Shown in pieces: positions 25,596 to 33,413 of a DNA stretch of 64,000 nt. Numbering within the stretch: the stretch's first letter is position 1; each line of letters opens with the position of its first letter. The position numbers and the translations under genes were made by a program. The notes beneath the pieces were generated by a model, which did no database searches, had not been told where the DNA came from, and saw only the letters and a program-made list of their open reading frames with translations. This stretch comes from Sediminicola sp035798135 (lineage in GTDB: Bacteria > Bacteroidota > Bacteroidia > Flavobacteriales > Flavobacteriaceae), in assembly GCA_035798135.1 (NCBI GenBank), contig JAPFBR010000008.1, forward strand, positions 1 through 64,000, read 5' to 3'.

Positions 25596-26611
25596 TATTT
25601 TATAATATTAACCTCGGGGACGATTTCGATTTGGAAGTCGTCCCATACCTTCTTTTGGATGGTCTGGGCCAATTCTATTATCTCCTTCCCGCTGGCATTG
25701 CCGTAATTGACCAAAACCAAGGCCTGATTTTTATGGACACCGGCATCACCGAATCTTTTTCCTTTGAAACCACATTGTTCTATCAGCCATCCAGCTGGAA
25801 TCTTGTACTCCTCTTCGGAAACTTTGAAATAATGGGCTTCTGGGTGGTGTTTTATAAATAGTTCAAATTCATTTTTGGACAGCACAGGGTTTTTAAAAAA
25901 ACTGCCGCTGTTTCCCAATTCCTTGGGGTCTGGCAGCTTACTTTTTCGAATGGCCACTACGGCATTTGAAACGTCTTTAATAGTCGGATTTGATATCTGC
26001 TGTTGTTTCATTTCAGTTTCAATGGCCCCGTATGAGGTATTGAGCTGATGGTCTTCTATTGTTAATTTAAAGTTGACAGAGGTAACGATATACCTATCCT
26101 TGCCTTCATTTTTAAAATAGGAGTCCCTGTACCCAAACTGACAATCAACTTTTGTGAAGGTTTTGAGTTCCAACGTATTCTTATCCATGGCCTCACAACT
26201 CACAAAACAATCTTTTAGTTCCACGCCGTAAGCCCCAATGTTTTGAATGGGGGCGGTGCCTGTAAACCCAGGGATCAGGGATAAATTTTCAAGCCCCCCA
26301 AAGTTGTGTTCCAAGGTCCAGAGTACCATTTCGTGCCAGTTTTCTCCGGCCATCACCTTAATAACCACATGGTCTGCGTTTTCCTGCACTACCTTGATGC
26401 CCTTAATATGGATATAGAGCACCAGGGCATCAATGTCTTTGGTGATCAGCATATTACTGCCGCCACTAAGAATGAATTTTTCAGGATAGTCCTTTAGTTC
26501 CAAGGCTTCCTTCAAATCTCCCAAGGAAGTGATCTCACAAAAAAATCGTGCCTTGGCATCAATGCCAAAGGTGTTGTACGGTTTTAAGGATATGTTCTCT
26601 TGTATGGTCAT
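25595..26611 (-). CDS. murB: UDP-N-acetylenolpyruvoylglucosamine reductase
   Basis: 338 residues, the size of the type I enzyme of E. coli. It reduces UDP-GlcNAc-enolpyruvate to UDP-MurNAc with NADPH and FAD, an early step of peptidoglycan synthesis. FAD-binding 'FILSGGSNMLITKDI', 'NLSLIPGFTGTAPIQNIGAY', the catalytic Ser in 'NSGSFFKNPVLS', and 'IPAGWLIEQCGFKGKRFGDA' are present. ATG at 26611 shares one base with the stop of the upstream aminotransferase (TAATG), so the two are translationally coupled. Confidence 0.96.
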   Translation of the reverse strand: MTIQENISLKPYNTFGIDAKARFFCEITSLGDLKEALELKDYPEKFILSGGSNMLITKDIDALVLYIHIKGIKVVQENADHVVIKVMAGENWHEMVLWTLEHNFGGLENLSLIPGFTGTAPIQNIGAYGVELKDCFVSCEAMDKNTLELKTFTKVDCQFGYRDSYFKNEGKDRYIVTSVNFKLTIEDHQLNTSYGAIETEMKQQQISNPTIKDVSNAVVAIRKSKLPDPKELGNSGSFFKNPVLSKNEFELFIKHHPEAHYFKVSEEEYKIPAGWLIEQCGFKGKRFGDAGVHKNQALVLVNYGNASGKEIIELAQTIQKKVWDDFQIEIVPEVNIIK

Positions 26612-27801
26612 TATCCTTTATAAACTTCCAAGGCTGCCTTTAATATTTGAACGGCCCTTATGATGCTTTCTTTGTCCAATACGTAGGCGATCCTAATTTG
26701 ATTTTTTCCCAGACCTTCAGTTGCGTAAAATCCGGCTGCAGGAGCCACCATTACAGTTTCACCATTGTGTACAAAAGATTCCAATAACCATTGTGCAAAA
26801 TGGTCTGCATCCACAATTGGAAGCTCTGCAATACAATAGAACGCCCCTTGGGGTTTGGCGACCTTAATGCCGTAGATTTTTTCCAATTCGGAAATAAGGA
26901 GGTTTCTTCTGGATACATATTCTACCTTAACATCATCAAAGTAACTCTGGGGCGTCTCCAATGCTGCTTCGGCGGCTATTTGTGCAAAGGTTGGTGGAGA
27001 TAACCTTGCCTGTGCAAATTTTAGGGCCGTTTTGATGACATCCTTGTTTTTGGAAACCAAACAACCAATTCTCGCACCGCACATACTGTATCTTTTGGAT
27101 ACAGAATCCACCACAATGGCATGCTCTTCCAAGCCTGCTACTTGCAGTACGGAATAGTGCTCTTTGCCTTCATAGGTAAATTCCCTATAAACTTCATCGG
27201 CCACTAAGAACAAATTATGTTTTTTAACGATTGCCGCTAACTTTTCGATCTCCTCTTTGCTATATAGATAGCCCGTGGGATTTCCGGGGTTACAGATCAA
27301 AATAGCCTTAGTCTTGGGAGTGATCAGTTTTTCAAATTCCTCTATGGGTGGCAACGCAAAATTGTTTTCAATTTTTGAAACTACCGGTACCACAGTCACC
27401 CCTGCCGCAGTTGCAAATCCATTGTAATTGGCATAAAAAGGTTCGGGGATGATGATTTCTTCATCATTATCCATGATGCTGCCCATCACAAATGCCAAAG
27501 CTTCAGATCCACCGGTGGTAATGATGATCTGTGGGGCCGTAACATGGATGTCATATTTTGCGTAATATTTGGTCAATTTTTCACGATAGACCTCAGAACC
27601 TTCCGTTCTGCTGTATTCCAATACTTCTAGGGTATTGTTCTTCACAGCGTCCAAGGCTATTTTAGGGGTTTTAATATCTGGTTGCCCGATATTTAAGTGA
27701 ATTACCTTAGTACCTCTTTTTTTTGCATCTTCAGCATAAGGCACTAACTTTCTAATAGGGGATTCGGGCATCGAAAGCCCTTTTTGTGAAATAGTCGGCA
27801 T
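26611..27801 (-). CDS. Class I/II PLP aminotransferase (aspartate aminotransferase family)
   Basis: 396 residues, fold type I aminotransferase. The PLP lysine lies in 'VVDSVSKRYSMCGARIG'; the PLP contact 'CNPGNPTGYLYSKEE' (NPGNPTG) and 'LVADEVYREFTYEG' (the Asp and Tyr that hold the ring) are also visible. Substrate is not resolvable: related enzymes act on aspartate, aromatic amino acids or alanine. It heads the operon with murB and has a 151-bp upstream region shared with the divergent aspartyl protease gene. Confidence 0.93.
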   Translation of the reverse strand: MPTISQKGLSMPESPIRKLVPYAEDAKKRGTKVIHLNIGQPDIKTPKIALDAVKNNTLEVLEYSRTEGSEVYREKLTKYYAKYDIHVTAPQIIITTGGSEALAFVMGSIMDNDEEIIIPEPFYANYNGFATAAGVTVVPVVSKIENNFALPPIEEFEKLITPKTKAILICNPGNPTGYLYSKEEIEKLAAIVKKHNLFLVADEVYREFTYEGKEHYSVLQVAGLEEHAIVVDSVSKRYSMCGARIGCLVSKNKDVIKTALKFAQARLSPPTFAQIAAEAALETPQSYFDDVKVEYVSRRNLLISELEKIYGIKVAKPQGAFYCIAELPIVDADHFAQWLLESFVHNGETVMVAPAAGFYATEGLGKNQIRIAYVLDKESIIRAVQILKAALEVYKG

Positions 27802-27952
27802 GAATTCAAATTTTCAACAAAAATGAGAAATCAAACCGAATCAAGCAATAAGATTGGGTTTATTTTATGCCATCAATTAAATGTTAATAGATTATGATGC
27901 TTATTGTTAATTCACTAATTTAAAGAAGTTTATGAAATTGAAATACTGAAAA

Positions 27953-29287
27953 TTGGTTCCCTATTTAAAATATATCGCAATAATTATTTTTTGTTTTCCA
28001 TTTTTATCCTTCGGCCAAGGATTCAAATTGGAGAAAGGCGAGAAATTTCAAAAAGTTAGGTTCGAACTCATCAATAATTTAATGATCATTCCCGTAGAGG
28101 TCAATGGGGCAAAACTATCCTTTCTGCTAGATTCCGGAGTGAGCACGCCTATCTTATTCAACCTTTCCGATCAGGATTCCGTACAAATAAACAACGTTAC
28201 CGAAATAGCCATTAAAGGTTTGGGAGAAGGCGCTCCTATGAAAGGCCTTAGCTCTGCGGGCAATACCTTAAAAATCAATTCCATTGTAAATAGAAGTCAA
28301 AAAATTTATGTGGTCCTTGATAAGGATATAAATTTCTCCCCAAGTTTGGGTGTACCTGTACATGGAATAATTGGGTATGATCTATTTAAGGATTTTGTAG
28401 TGGAGATAAATTATGGGTCCAAGACTATTAAATTTCATGACCCAAAGACCTACAGGTCCAGACTCAGAAAAAACCAAGAAAGGCTCCCTTTGATTATTTT
28501 AGATAAAAAGGCCTACGTGGATGGTATGGTTTCTATGGGTAGTGGTTCTGAAATTCCTGTAAGGTTATTGGTGGATACAGGTAGTTCTGATGCCATATGG
28601 CTTTTTGAAGATGAAGAAAAGGGCTTGGATATTCCTGAAAAGCACTATGACGATTATTTGGGAAAGGGGCTAAGTGGCAATATTTTTGGTAAGCGGACCA
28701 TGGTAGACGGGTTTAAATTGGGCAGCCATAGTCTAAAAGGACCAAAAACCGCATTTCCCGATATGGAATCTTTTAATGCTATTAAAAACCTTGGAGAGAG
28801 AAATGGCAGTATTGGGGGTGAAATTTTAAAAAGGTTCAATCTTGTATTCAATTATTCTAAAAATGAGGTCATTATAAAAAGGAATGGCAACTTTAAGGCG
28901 CCTTTTCGCTACAATCTGAGTGGTATTGAGCTCATGCATGATGGAATGCGTTATATCGCCGAAAAACTGACCGATGCAAGGGGTATTGTAAAAAGTGACG
29001 AAAAATCCTTTGGGAATGTTCAATTGTTGATGGAGGGAAGAACAAGATTAAGTCTAGTACCTGAAATAGTGGTGTCCTCCATACGGGCAGGGAGCCCAGC
29101 TCATGAAGCAGGTTTGTTGGAGGGAGACCTCATACTAACTGTCAACGGAAAGAGTGTTCACCAGTACAAACTCCAAGAAGTGCTTCAAATGCTTAATGAA
29201 AGAGAGGGAAAAAGGGTGAAGCTTGTAATAGAACGCTATAACAAAGATTTATTATTTTCCTTTGTTCTGAAAAAAGTATTCAAATAA
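27953..29287 (+). CDS. Secreted aspartyl protease-like protein with PDZ domain
   Basis: 444 residues from a TTG at 27953. The N-terminus is a signal peptide (VPYLKYIAIIIFCFPFLSFGQG). Two retropepsin-like half-repeats carry LLDSGVSTPIL (about residue 60) and LVDTGSSDAIW (about residue 207), the D-[ST]-G motif of clan AA proteases. A PDZ domain occupies about 345-440 ('SIRAGSPAHEAGLLEGDLIL'). Homologues are annotated as aspartyl proteases with PDZ in Bacteroidota; peptidase activity is expected but unproven. Upstream ATG 27932 is in the same frame but stopped by a TGA after five codons, so TTG is the likely start. A terminator follows the stop directly. Confidence 0.88.
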   Translation: MVPYLKYIAIIIFCFPFLSFGQGFKLEKGEKFQKVRFELINNLMIIPVEVNGAKLSFLLDSGVSTPILFNLSDQDSVQINNVTEIAIKGLGEGAPMKGLSSAGNTLKINSIVNRSQKIYVVLDKDINFSPSLGVPVHGIIGYDLFKDFVVEINYGSKTIKFHDPKTYRSRLRKNQERLPLIILDKKAYVDGMVSMGSGSEIPVRLLVDTGSSDAIWLFEDEEKGLDIPEKHYDDYLGKGLSGNIFGKRTMVDGFKLGSHSLKGPKTAFPDMESFNAIKNLGERNGSIGGEILKRFNLVFNYSKNEVIIKRNGNFKAPFRYNLSGIELMHDGMRYIAEKLTDARGIVKSDEKSFGNVQLLMEGRTRLSLVPEIVVSSIRAGSPAHEAGLLEGDLILTVNGKSVHQYKLQEVLQMLNEREGKRVKLVIERYNKDLLFSFVLKKVFK

Positions 29288-29313
29288 AAAAAGCCCGCGA
29301 TTGCGGGCTTTTT
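29288..29313. terminator. Bidirectional terminator between aspartyl protease and DUF1573 genes
   Basis: AAAAAGCCCGC-gatt-GCGGGCTTTTT, a perfect 11-bp stem with A and T runs, serving both convergent genes. Confidence 0.93.
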
Positions 29314-29333
29314 CTTTATCAAAAAATATTAGA

Positions 29334-29711
29334 TTAGGCTTTTACTTCGCCCTTAATCTTTAATATAATTGTTGGCTCATCTGCATTGGAGATAACCGTG
29401 ATCGCCTTTCTAATAGGACCAACTCTGCTGGTATCGTATTTTACTTGGATTTCACCTTTTTCTCCTGGCATGATTGGACCTTCCGGTTTTTTAGGGATGG
29501 TACATCCACAGCTAGAGCTAACTTTGCTGATGATCAAAGGGGCAGTACCAGTATTTGTGAATTCAAATGCACGAACACCATCACTTCCTTTTTCAATCAT
29601 ACCGTAGTCTACGGTATCCGAATTGAACTTAATTTTTGCAGTTTTATCCTGCGCATTTAGGCTAATTCCTAATAGTCCAATAAACAATAACAGTACTATT
29701 TTTTTCATCAT
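29334..29711 (-). CDS. DUF1573 secreted protein
   Basis: About 125 residues from the ATG pair at 29711/29708; the open frame reaches 29762 but only this start gives a signal peptide (MKKIVLLLFIGLLGISLNAQ). The mature part is a single Ig-like/ASH-type beta-sandwich of DUF1573: 'VDYGMIEKGSDGVRAFEFTN', 'LIISKVSSSCGCTIPKKPEG', 'IQVKYDTSRVGPIRKAITVI'. The SSCGCT motif is the family hallmark. Periplasmic or cell-surface location is expected; function is unknown. A well-formed promoter precedes it. Confidence 0.93.
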   Translation of the reverse strand: MMKKIVLLLFIGLLGISLNAQDKTAKIKFNSDTVDYGMIEKGSDGVRAFEFTNTGTAPLIISKVSSSCGCTIPKKPEGPIMPGEKGEIQVKYDTSRVGPIRKAITVISNADEPTIILKIKGEVKA

Positions 29712-29731
29712 TTTTAGTTTTGGGTAAATTT

Positions 29732-29763
29732 CAAATGTAAATGTTTTCACATCAACCTCCAAA
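29732..29763 (-). promoter_or_regulatory. Promoter of the DUF1573 gene
   Basis: Minus strand TTTG (29763-29760), 20-base spacer, TACATTTG (29739-29732), matching the Bacteroidota TTTG / TAnnTTTG promoter, 20 bases before the ATG. Confidence 0.65.
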
Positions 29764-29768
29764 ATTCT

Positions 29769-29798
29769 TTTGTTATGTAATAACGTTACTTATTTTTG
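29769..29798 (+). promoter_or_regulatory. Promoter of valS
   Basis: TTTG (29769-29772), 18-base spacer, TATTTTTG (29791-29798). It leaves an untranslated leader of about 105 bases before the valS ATG. It lies back to back with the DUF1573 promoter. Confidence 0.6.
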
Positions 29799-29908
29799 TT
29801 TCGTATTTCCAACTTATATTATGAGCAATGGATTTATTAAGGTTAACATTACTTGTTGACATAAATTGAACAATACCTGAATAAGGAAGACAAAAACTAT
29901 ACCAAACA

Positions 29909-32539
29909 ATGGAGATCCCCTCAAAATACGAGCCCCAAAAGGCTGAAAACCGCTGGTATGACTACTGGATGGAGCATAAATATTTCCACTCCGTACCTGA
30001 TGAAAGAGAGCCTTATACCATTGTAATTCCCCCTCCAAATGTTACAGGGGTATTGCATATGGGTCATATGTTGAACAATACTATTCAGGATGTTTTGATT
30101 CGGAGGGCTCGACTTATGGGCAAAAATGCCTGCTGGGTGCCGGGAACGGATCATGCTTCCATTGCAACGGAAGCCAAAGTGGTGGCTAGATTAAAGGAAA
30201 GGGGGATTAATAAGACCGATATTACCCGAGAGGAATTTTTAGGACATGCCTGGGACTGGACCAATGAATATGGTGGCGTAATCTTGGAGCAGTTGAAGAA
30301 ATTGGGATGTTCCTGTGATTGGGATCGGACCAAGTTTACAATGGATGACAATATGTCCGCTTCCGTTATTAAGGTGTTTGTGGACTTATTTAATAAAGGC
30401 CAGATCTATAGGGGGTACCGCATGGTAAACTGGGATCCGGAAGCCAAAACAACACTCTCCGATGAAGAAGTGATCTATGAGGAAAAGCAAGGGTTGTTGT
30501 ACTATTTGGAATACGGAATTGAAGGATCTGAGGAAACTGTGACCATTGCAACCACAAGGCCGGAGACGATTTTAGGGGATACCGCTATCTGTATCAATCC
30601 AAATGACGAGCGTTATGGCCACCTTAAGGGTAAAAAAGCTATAGTTCCCATATGTAATAGGGTCATTCCAATCATAGAGGATGAATATGTAGATGTGGAA
30701 TTTGGTACGGGTTGTCTTAAAGTAACCCCGGCCCATGATATGAATGATAAGGCTCTGGGGGAAAAACATAATCTGGAGACCATTGATATATTTAATGAAG
30801 ATGCCAGCCTGAACAGTTATGGTCTTCATTATGAAGGCAAAGATCGTTTTGTGGTTAGAAAGGAGATTTCCAAAGAATTGGAGGAGAACGGGTATTTAAT
30901 AAAAACAGAGCAACACCTCAATAAGGTGGGGACTTCTGAAAGGACCAAGGCGGTGATAGAACCTCGTTTGTCCGACCAATGGTTCCTAAGAATGGAAGAT
31001 TTGGTAAAACCTGCCATCAAATCGGTTTTGGAAGATGAAGAAATTAAATTGTTTCCCAAAAAGTTCGAGAATACCTATCGTCACTGGATGGAAAATATCC
31101 GGGACTGGAATATCTCCAGGCAATTATGGTGGGGACAACAAATTCCGGCCTACTATTTTGGGGATGGGCAAGATGATTTTGTGGTGGCTGAAAACAAGGA
31201 GGATGCTTTGATACTCGCCAAGAAAAAATCGGGAAATAGTGCCTTGGCGGAAAAGGATTTGAGACAGGATGAAGATGCCTTGGATACTTGGTTCTCTTCC
31301 TGGTTATGGCCAATAAGTGTCTTTAACGGAATTTTGGAGCCAGAGAATAAAGAAATTGAATATTACTATCCAACCAATGATTTGGTAACCGGTCCGGACA
31401 TCTTGTTTTTCTGGGTGGCCAGAATGATAGTTGCAGGATATGAATACAGAGGGGAAAAACCTTTTGAAAATGTTTACCTAACAGGTTTGGTAAGGGATAA
31501 GCAAAGACGTAAAATGTCCAAATCCCTTGGGAATTCTCCCGATGCCCTCCAATTGATAGAGGACTACGGTGCCGATGGGGTGCGGGTTGGACTATTATTG
31601 AGTTCTGCAGCTGGTAACGATCTAATGTTTGATGAAGCCCTGTGTCAACAAGGGAAAAATTTTGCCAATAAGATCTGGAACGGTTTTAGGTTGGTAGAAG
31701 GTTGGGAAGTGGCAGATTTGCCTCAACCGGAATCTTCAAAATTGGGGATTGAATGGTACCATTCCAAATTCAACAAGACCTTGTTGGAAATAGAGGACCA
31801 TTTTAGCAAGTACCGAATTTCAGATGCCCTAATGACCATTTATAAATTGGTATGGGACGATTATAGTTCCTGGTTATTGGAAATTATTAAGCCGGCATAC
31901 CAACAGCCTATAGATAGGGTCACTTTTGATGCCGTAATCGGAATATTTGAGAACAACCTTAAATTGTTGCATCCGTTTATGCCGTTCCTAACAGAAGAAA
32001 TTTGGCAGCATATAGCCAAGCGTACGCCTGATGAAGCCCTGGTTGTGTCACAATGGCCAAAACAACAAAAGGTAAACCAAGATCTGATAGAAGGGTTCGA
32101 TTTTGCCGCTGAGGTAATTGCCGGGATACGAACCATTAGGAAGGAAAAGAATATTCCCATGAAGGACACCTTGGAATTGTCCGTATTGAACGAAGGCCAC
32201 ATAGCTAAAGATTGGGATGTGATCATAAGCAAGCTTACAAACATCTCCAAAATTTCCTATATGGACAATCCGTTGGAAGGTGCGCTAACGTTTAGGGTGA
32301 AATCCAATGAATATTTTATTCCGATAAGCGGTGCAATTGATATTGAAGCGGAAATAAAAAAAATACATGAAGAATTGAATTATACCAAAGGATTTTTGGT
32401 CTCTGTTCAAAAGAAGCTTTCAAATGAGCGCTTTGTGAGCAATGCCCCGGAGCAGGTAATTGCATTGGAACGACAAAAAGAGGCCGATGCAGTTGCCAAG
32501 ATAGAGACCTTGGAAAAGAGTTTGGCCAGTTTGGAATAA
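29909..32539 (+). CDS. valS: Valine--tRNA ligase
   Basis: 876 residues, full length for bacterial ValRS, which charges tRNA-Val and edits misactivated threonine. Class I signatures: HMGH (50-53, in 'PPPNVTGVLHMGHMLNN') and KMSKS (535-539). The editing domain sits in between ('TIATTRPETILGDTAICIN', with GTGCLKVTPAHD). The C-terminal anticodon-binding domain is followed by a coiled-coil tRNA-binding arm ('EAEIKKIHEELNYTKGFLVS'). It is monocistronic: its own promoter lies upstream and a 12-bp stem hairpin downstream. The leader of about 105 bases shows no T-box signature. Confidence 0.97.
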   Translation: MEIPSKYEPQKAENRWYDYWMEHKYFHSVPDEREPYTIVIPPPNVTGVLHMGHMLNNTIQDVLIRRARLMGKNACWVPGTDHASIATEAKVVARLKERGINKTDITREEFLGHAWDWTNEYGGVILEQLKKLGCSCDWDRTKFTMDDNMSASVIKVFVDLFNKGQIYRGYRMVNWDPEAKTTLSDEEVIYEEKQGLLYYLEYGIEGSEETVTIATTRPETILGDTAICINPNDERYGHLKGKKAIVPICNRVIPIIEDEYVDVEFGTGCLKVTPAHDMNDKALGEKHNLETIDIFNEDASLNSYGLHYEGKDRFVVRKEISKELEENGYLIKTEQHLNKVGTSERTKAVIEPRLSDQWFLRMEDLVKPAIKSVLEDEEIKLFPKKFENTYRHWMENIRDWNISRQLWWGQQIPAYYFGDGQDDFVVAENKEDALILAKKKSGNSALAEKDLRQDEDALDTWFSSWLWPISVFNGILEPENKEIEYYYPTNDLVTGPDILFFWVARMIVAGYEYRGEKPFENVYLTGLVRDKQRRKMSKSLGNSPDALQLIEDYGADGVRVGLLLSSAAGNDLMFDEALCQQGKNFANKIWNGFRLVEGWEVADLPQPESSKLGIEWYHSKFNKTLLEIEDHFSKYRISDALMTIYKLVWDDYSSWLLEIIKPAYQQPIDRVTFDAVIGIFENNLKLLHPFMPFLTEEIWQHIAKRTPDEALVVSQWPKQQKVNQDLIEGFDFAAEVIAGIRTIRKEKNIPMKDTLELSVLNEGHIAKDWDVIISKLTNISKISYMDNPLEGALTFRVKSNEYFIPISGAIDIEAEIKKIHEELNYTKGFLVSVQKKLSNERFVSNAPEQVIALERQKEADAVAKIETLEKSLASLE

Positions 32540-32560
32540 TTGGGCCTAGATTTATTACAA

Positions 32561-32599
32561 TGCGCTTACTTACCATCTTTGGATAAGTAAGCGCATTTC
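32561..32599 (+). terminator. Terminator after valS
   Basis: Perfect 12-bp stem TGCGCTTACTTA / TAAGTAAGCGCA (32561-32572 with 32584-32595), 11-base loop, then a short T-rich tail. Confidence 0.8.
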
Positions 32600-32649
32600 T
32601 GTTTCGATTATATGCTAACTTTTCTTTATCTTTAATAAAAGATCGGATT

Positions 32650-33240
32650 ATGAAACCACTACTATTCATATTATTCCTGTTGTCGTTATTTTCTTCACCT
32701 GCACAGGAAGTGAAAACTGAAATATTATCAAAGGACATACAAATAAAAACAGCGGTATTACCGGCTCCTGATGAGAAAAAGGATGGTGCCATGGTTTATG
32801 GGTATGACCCTCAAGGAAATTTTGTGGTCCTACGGGAAGGCACCAACAACTTAGTCTGTTTGGCGGATAATCCGGAACAGGAAGGAATTAGTGTTTCCTG
32901 TTATTTTGATCAATTGGAACCTTTTATGAAAAGAGGTAGGGAGTTGACTTCCGAAGGAAAAAATGCTCAGGAAAAATGGGATATTAGAGGGGTTGAGGTT
33001 TCCTCTGGAAAATTAAGTATTCCCAAAGAGCCAAGTATGCTGTACATATTTTTTGGAAGCGAGAAAGCATATGACAAAACCACTGGAGCATTGTCCGATG
33101 GCAAGTTTCGATATGTTATTTACACTCCATTCGCCACTACAGAATCCACTGGACTACCCGATAAGCCGCACGCGCCTGGAATGCCTTGGCTTATGGATCC
33201 AGGTACTTATAGGGCGCATATCATGATAGGTCCCTTTTAA
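32650..33240 (+). CDS. Secreted protein of unknown function
   Basis: 196 residues with a Sec signal (MKPLLFILFLLSLFSSPAQ). The mature part has a conserved-looking C-terminal block, 'DKPHAPGMPWLMDPGTYRAH' followed by IMIGPF, and two Cys (in LVCLADNP and VSCYFDQ) that could form a disulfide. I do not recognise a named domain. Similar proteins ending in '...PWIMxxGTPxAHIM' are known to me from several Gram-negative phyla without function. It stands alone between the valS terminator and the SDR gene. Confidence 0.8.
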   Translation: MKPLLFILFLLSLFSSPAQEVKTEILSKDIQIKTAVLPAPDEKKDGAMVYGYDPQGNFVVLREGTNNLVCLADNPEQEGISVSCYFDQLEPFMKRGRELTSEGKNAQEKWDIRGVEVSSGKLSIPKEPSMLYIFFGSEKAYDKTTGALSDGKFRYVIYTPFATTESTGLPDKPHAPGMPWLMDPGTYRAHIMIGPF

Positions 33241-33346
33241 TATTTCACAATCTTTCTATGCCAACTTCTAAGCACGCCTACATTTGTTTTGCGATCATAA
33301 ATCGGAATATTATACCTTGATCCATTTGATATTTGATGTCTTTTTA

Positions 33347-33379
33347 TTGTTTTTTCAGATGATTAATACTGTACATTTG
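33347..33379 (+). promoter_or_regulatory. Promoter of the SDR-like gene
   Basis: TTG (33347-33349), 22-base spacer, TACATTTG (33372-33379), 34 bases before the ATG. A second TACATTTG at 33279-33286 lies further upstream. Confidence 0.5.
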
Positions 33380-33413
33380 CACCGTTTTAAAATAGCGCAA
33401 TAATCCTGATTAC

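Noticed and set aside
29799..29908. T-box or other riboswitch in the valS leader
   Set aside because: No T-box consensus, specifier loop or terminator/antiterminator pair is visible, and T-boxes are not typical of Bacteroidota.
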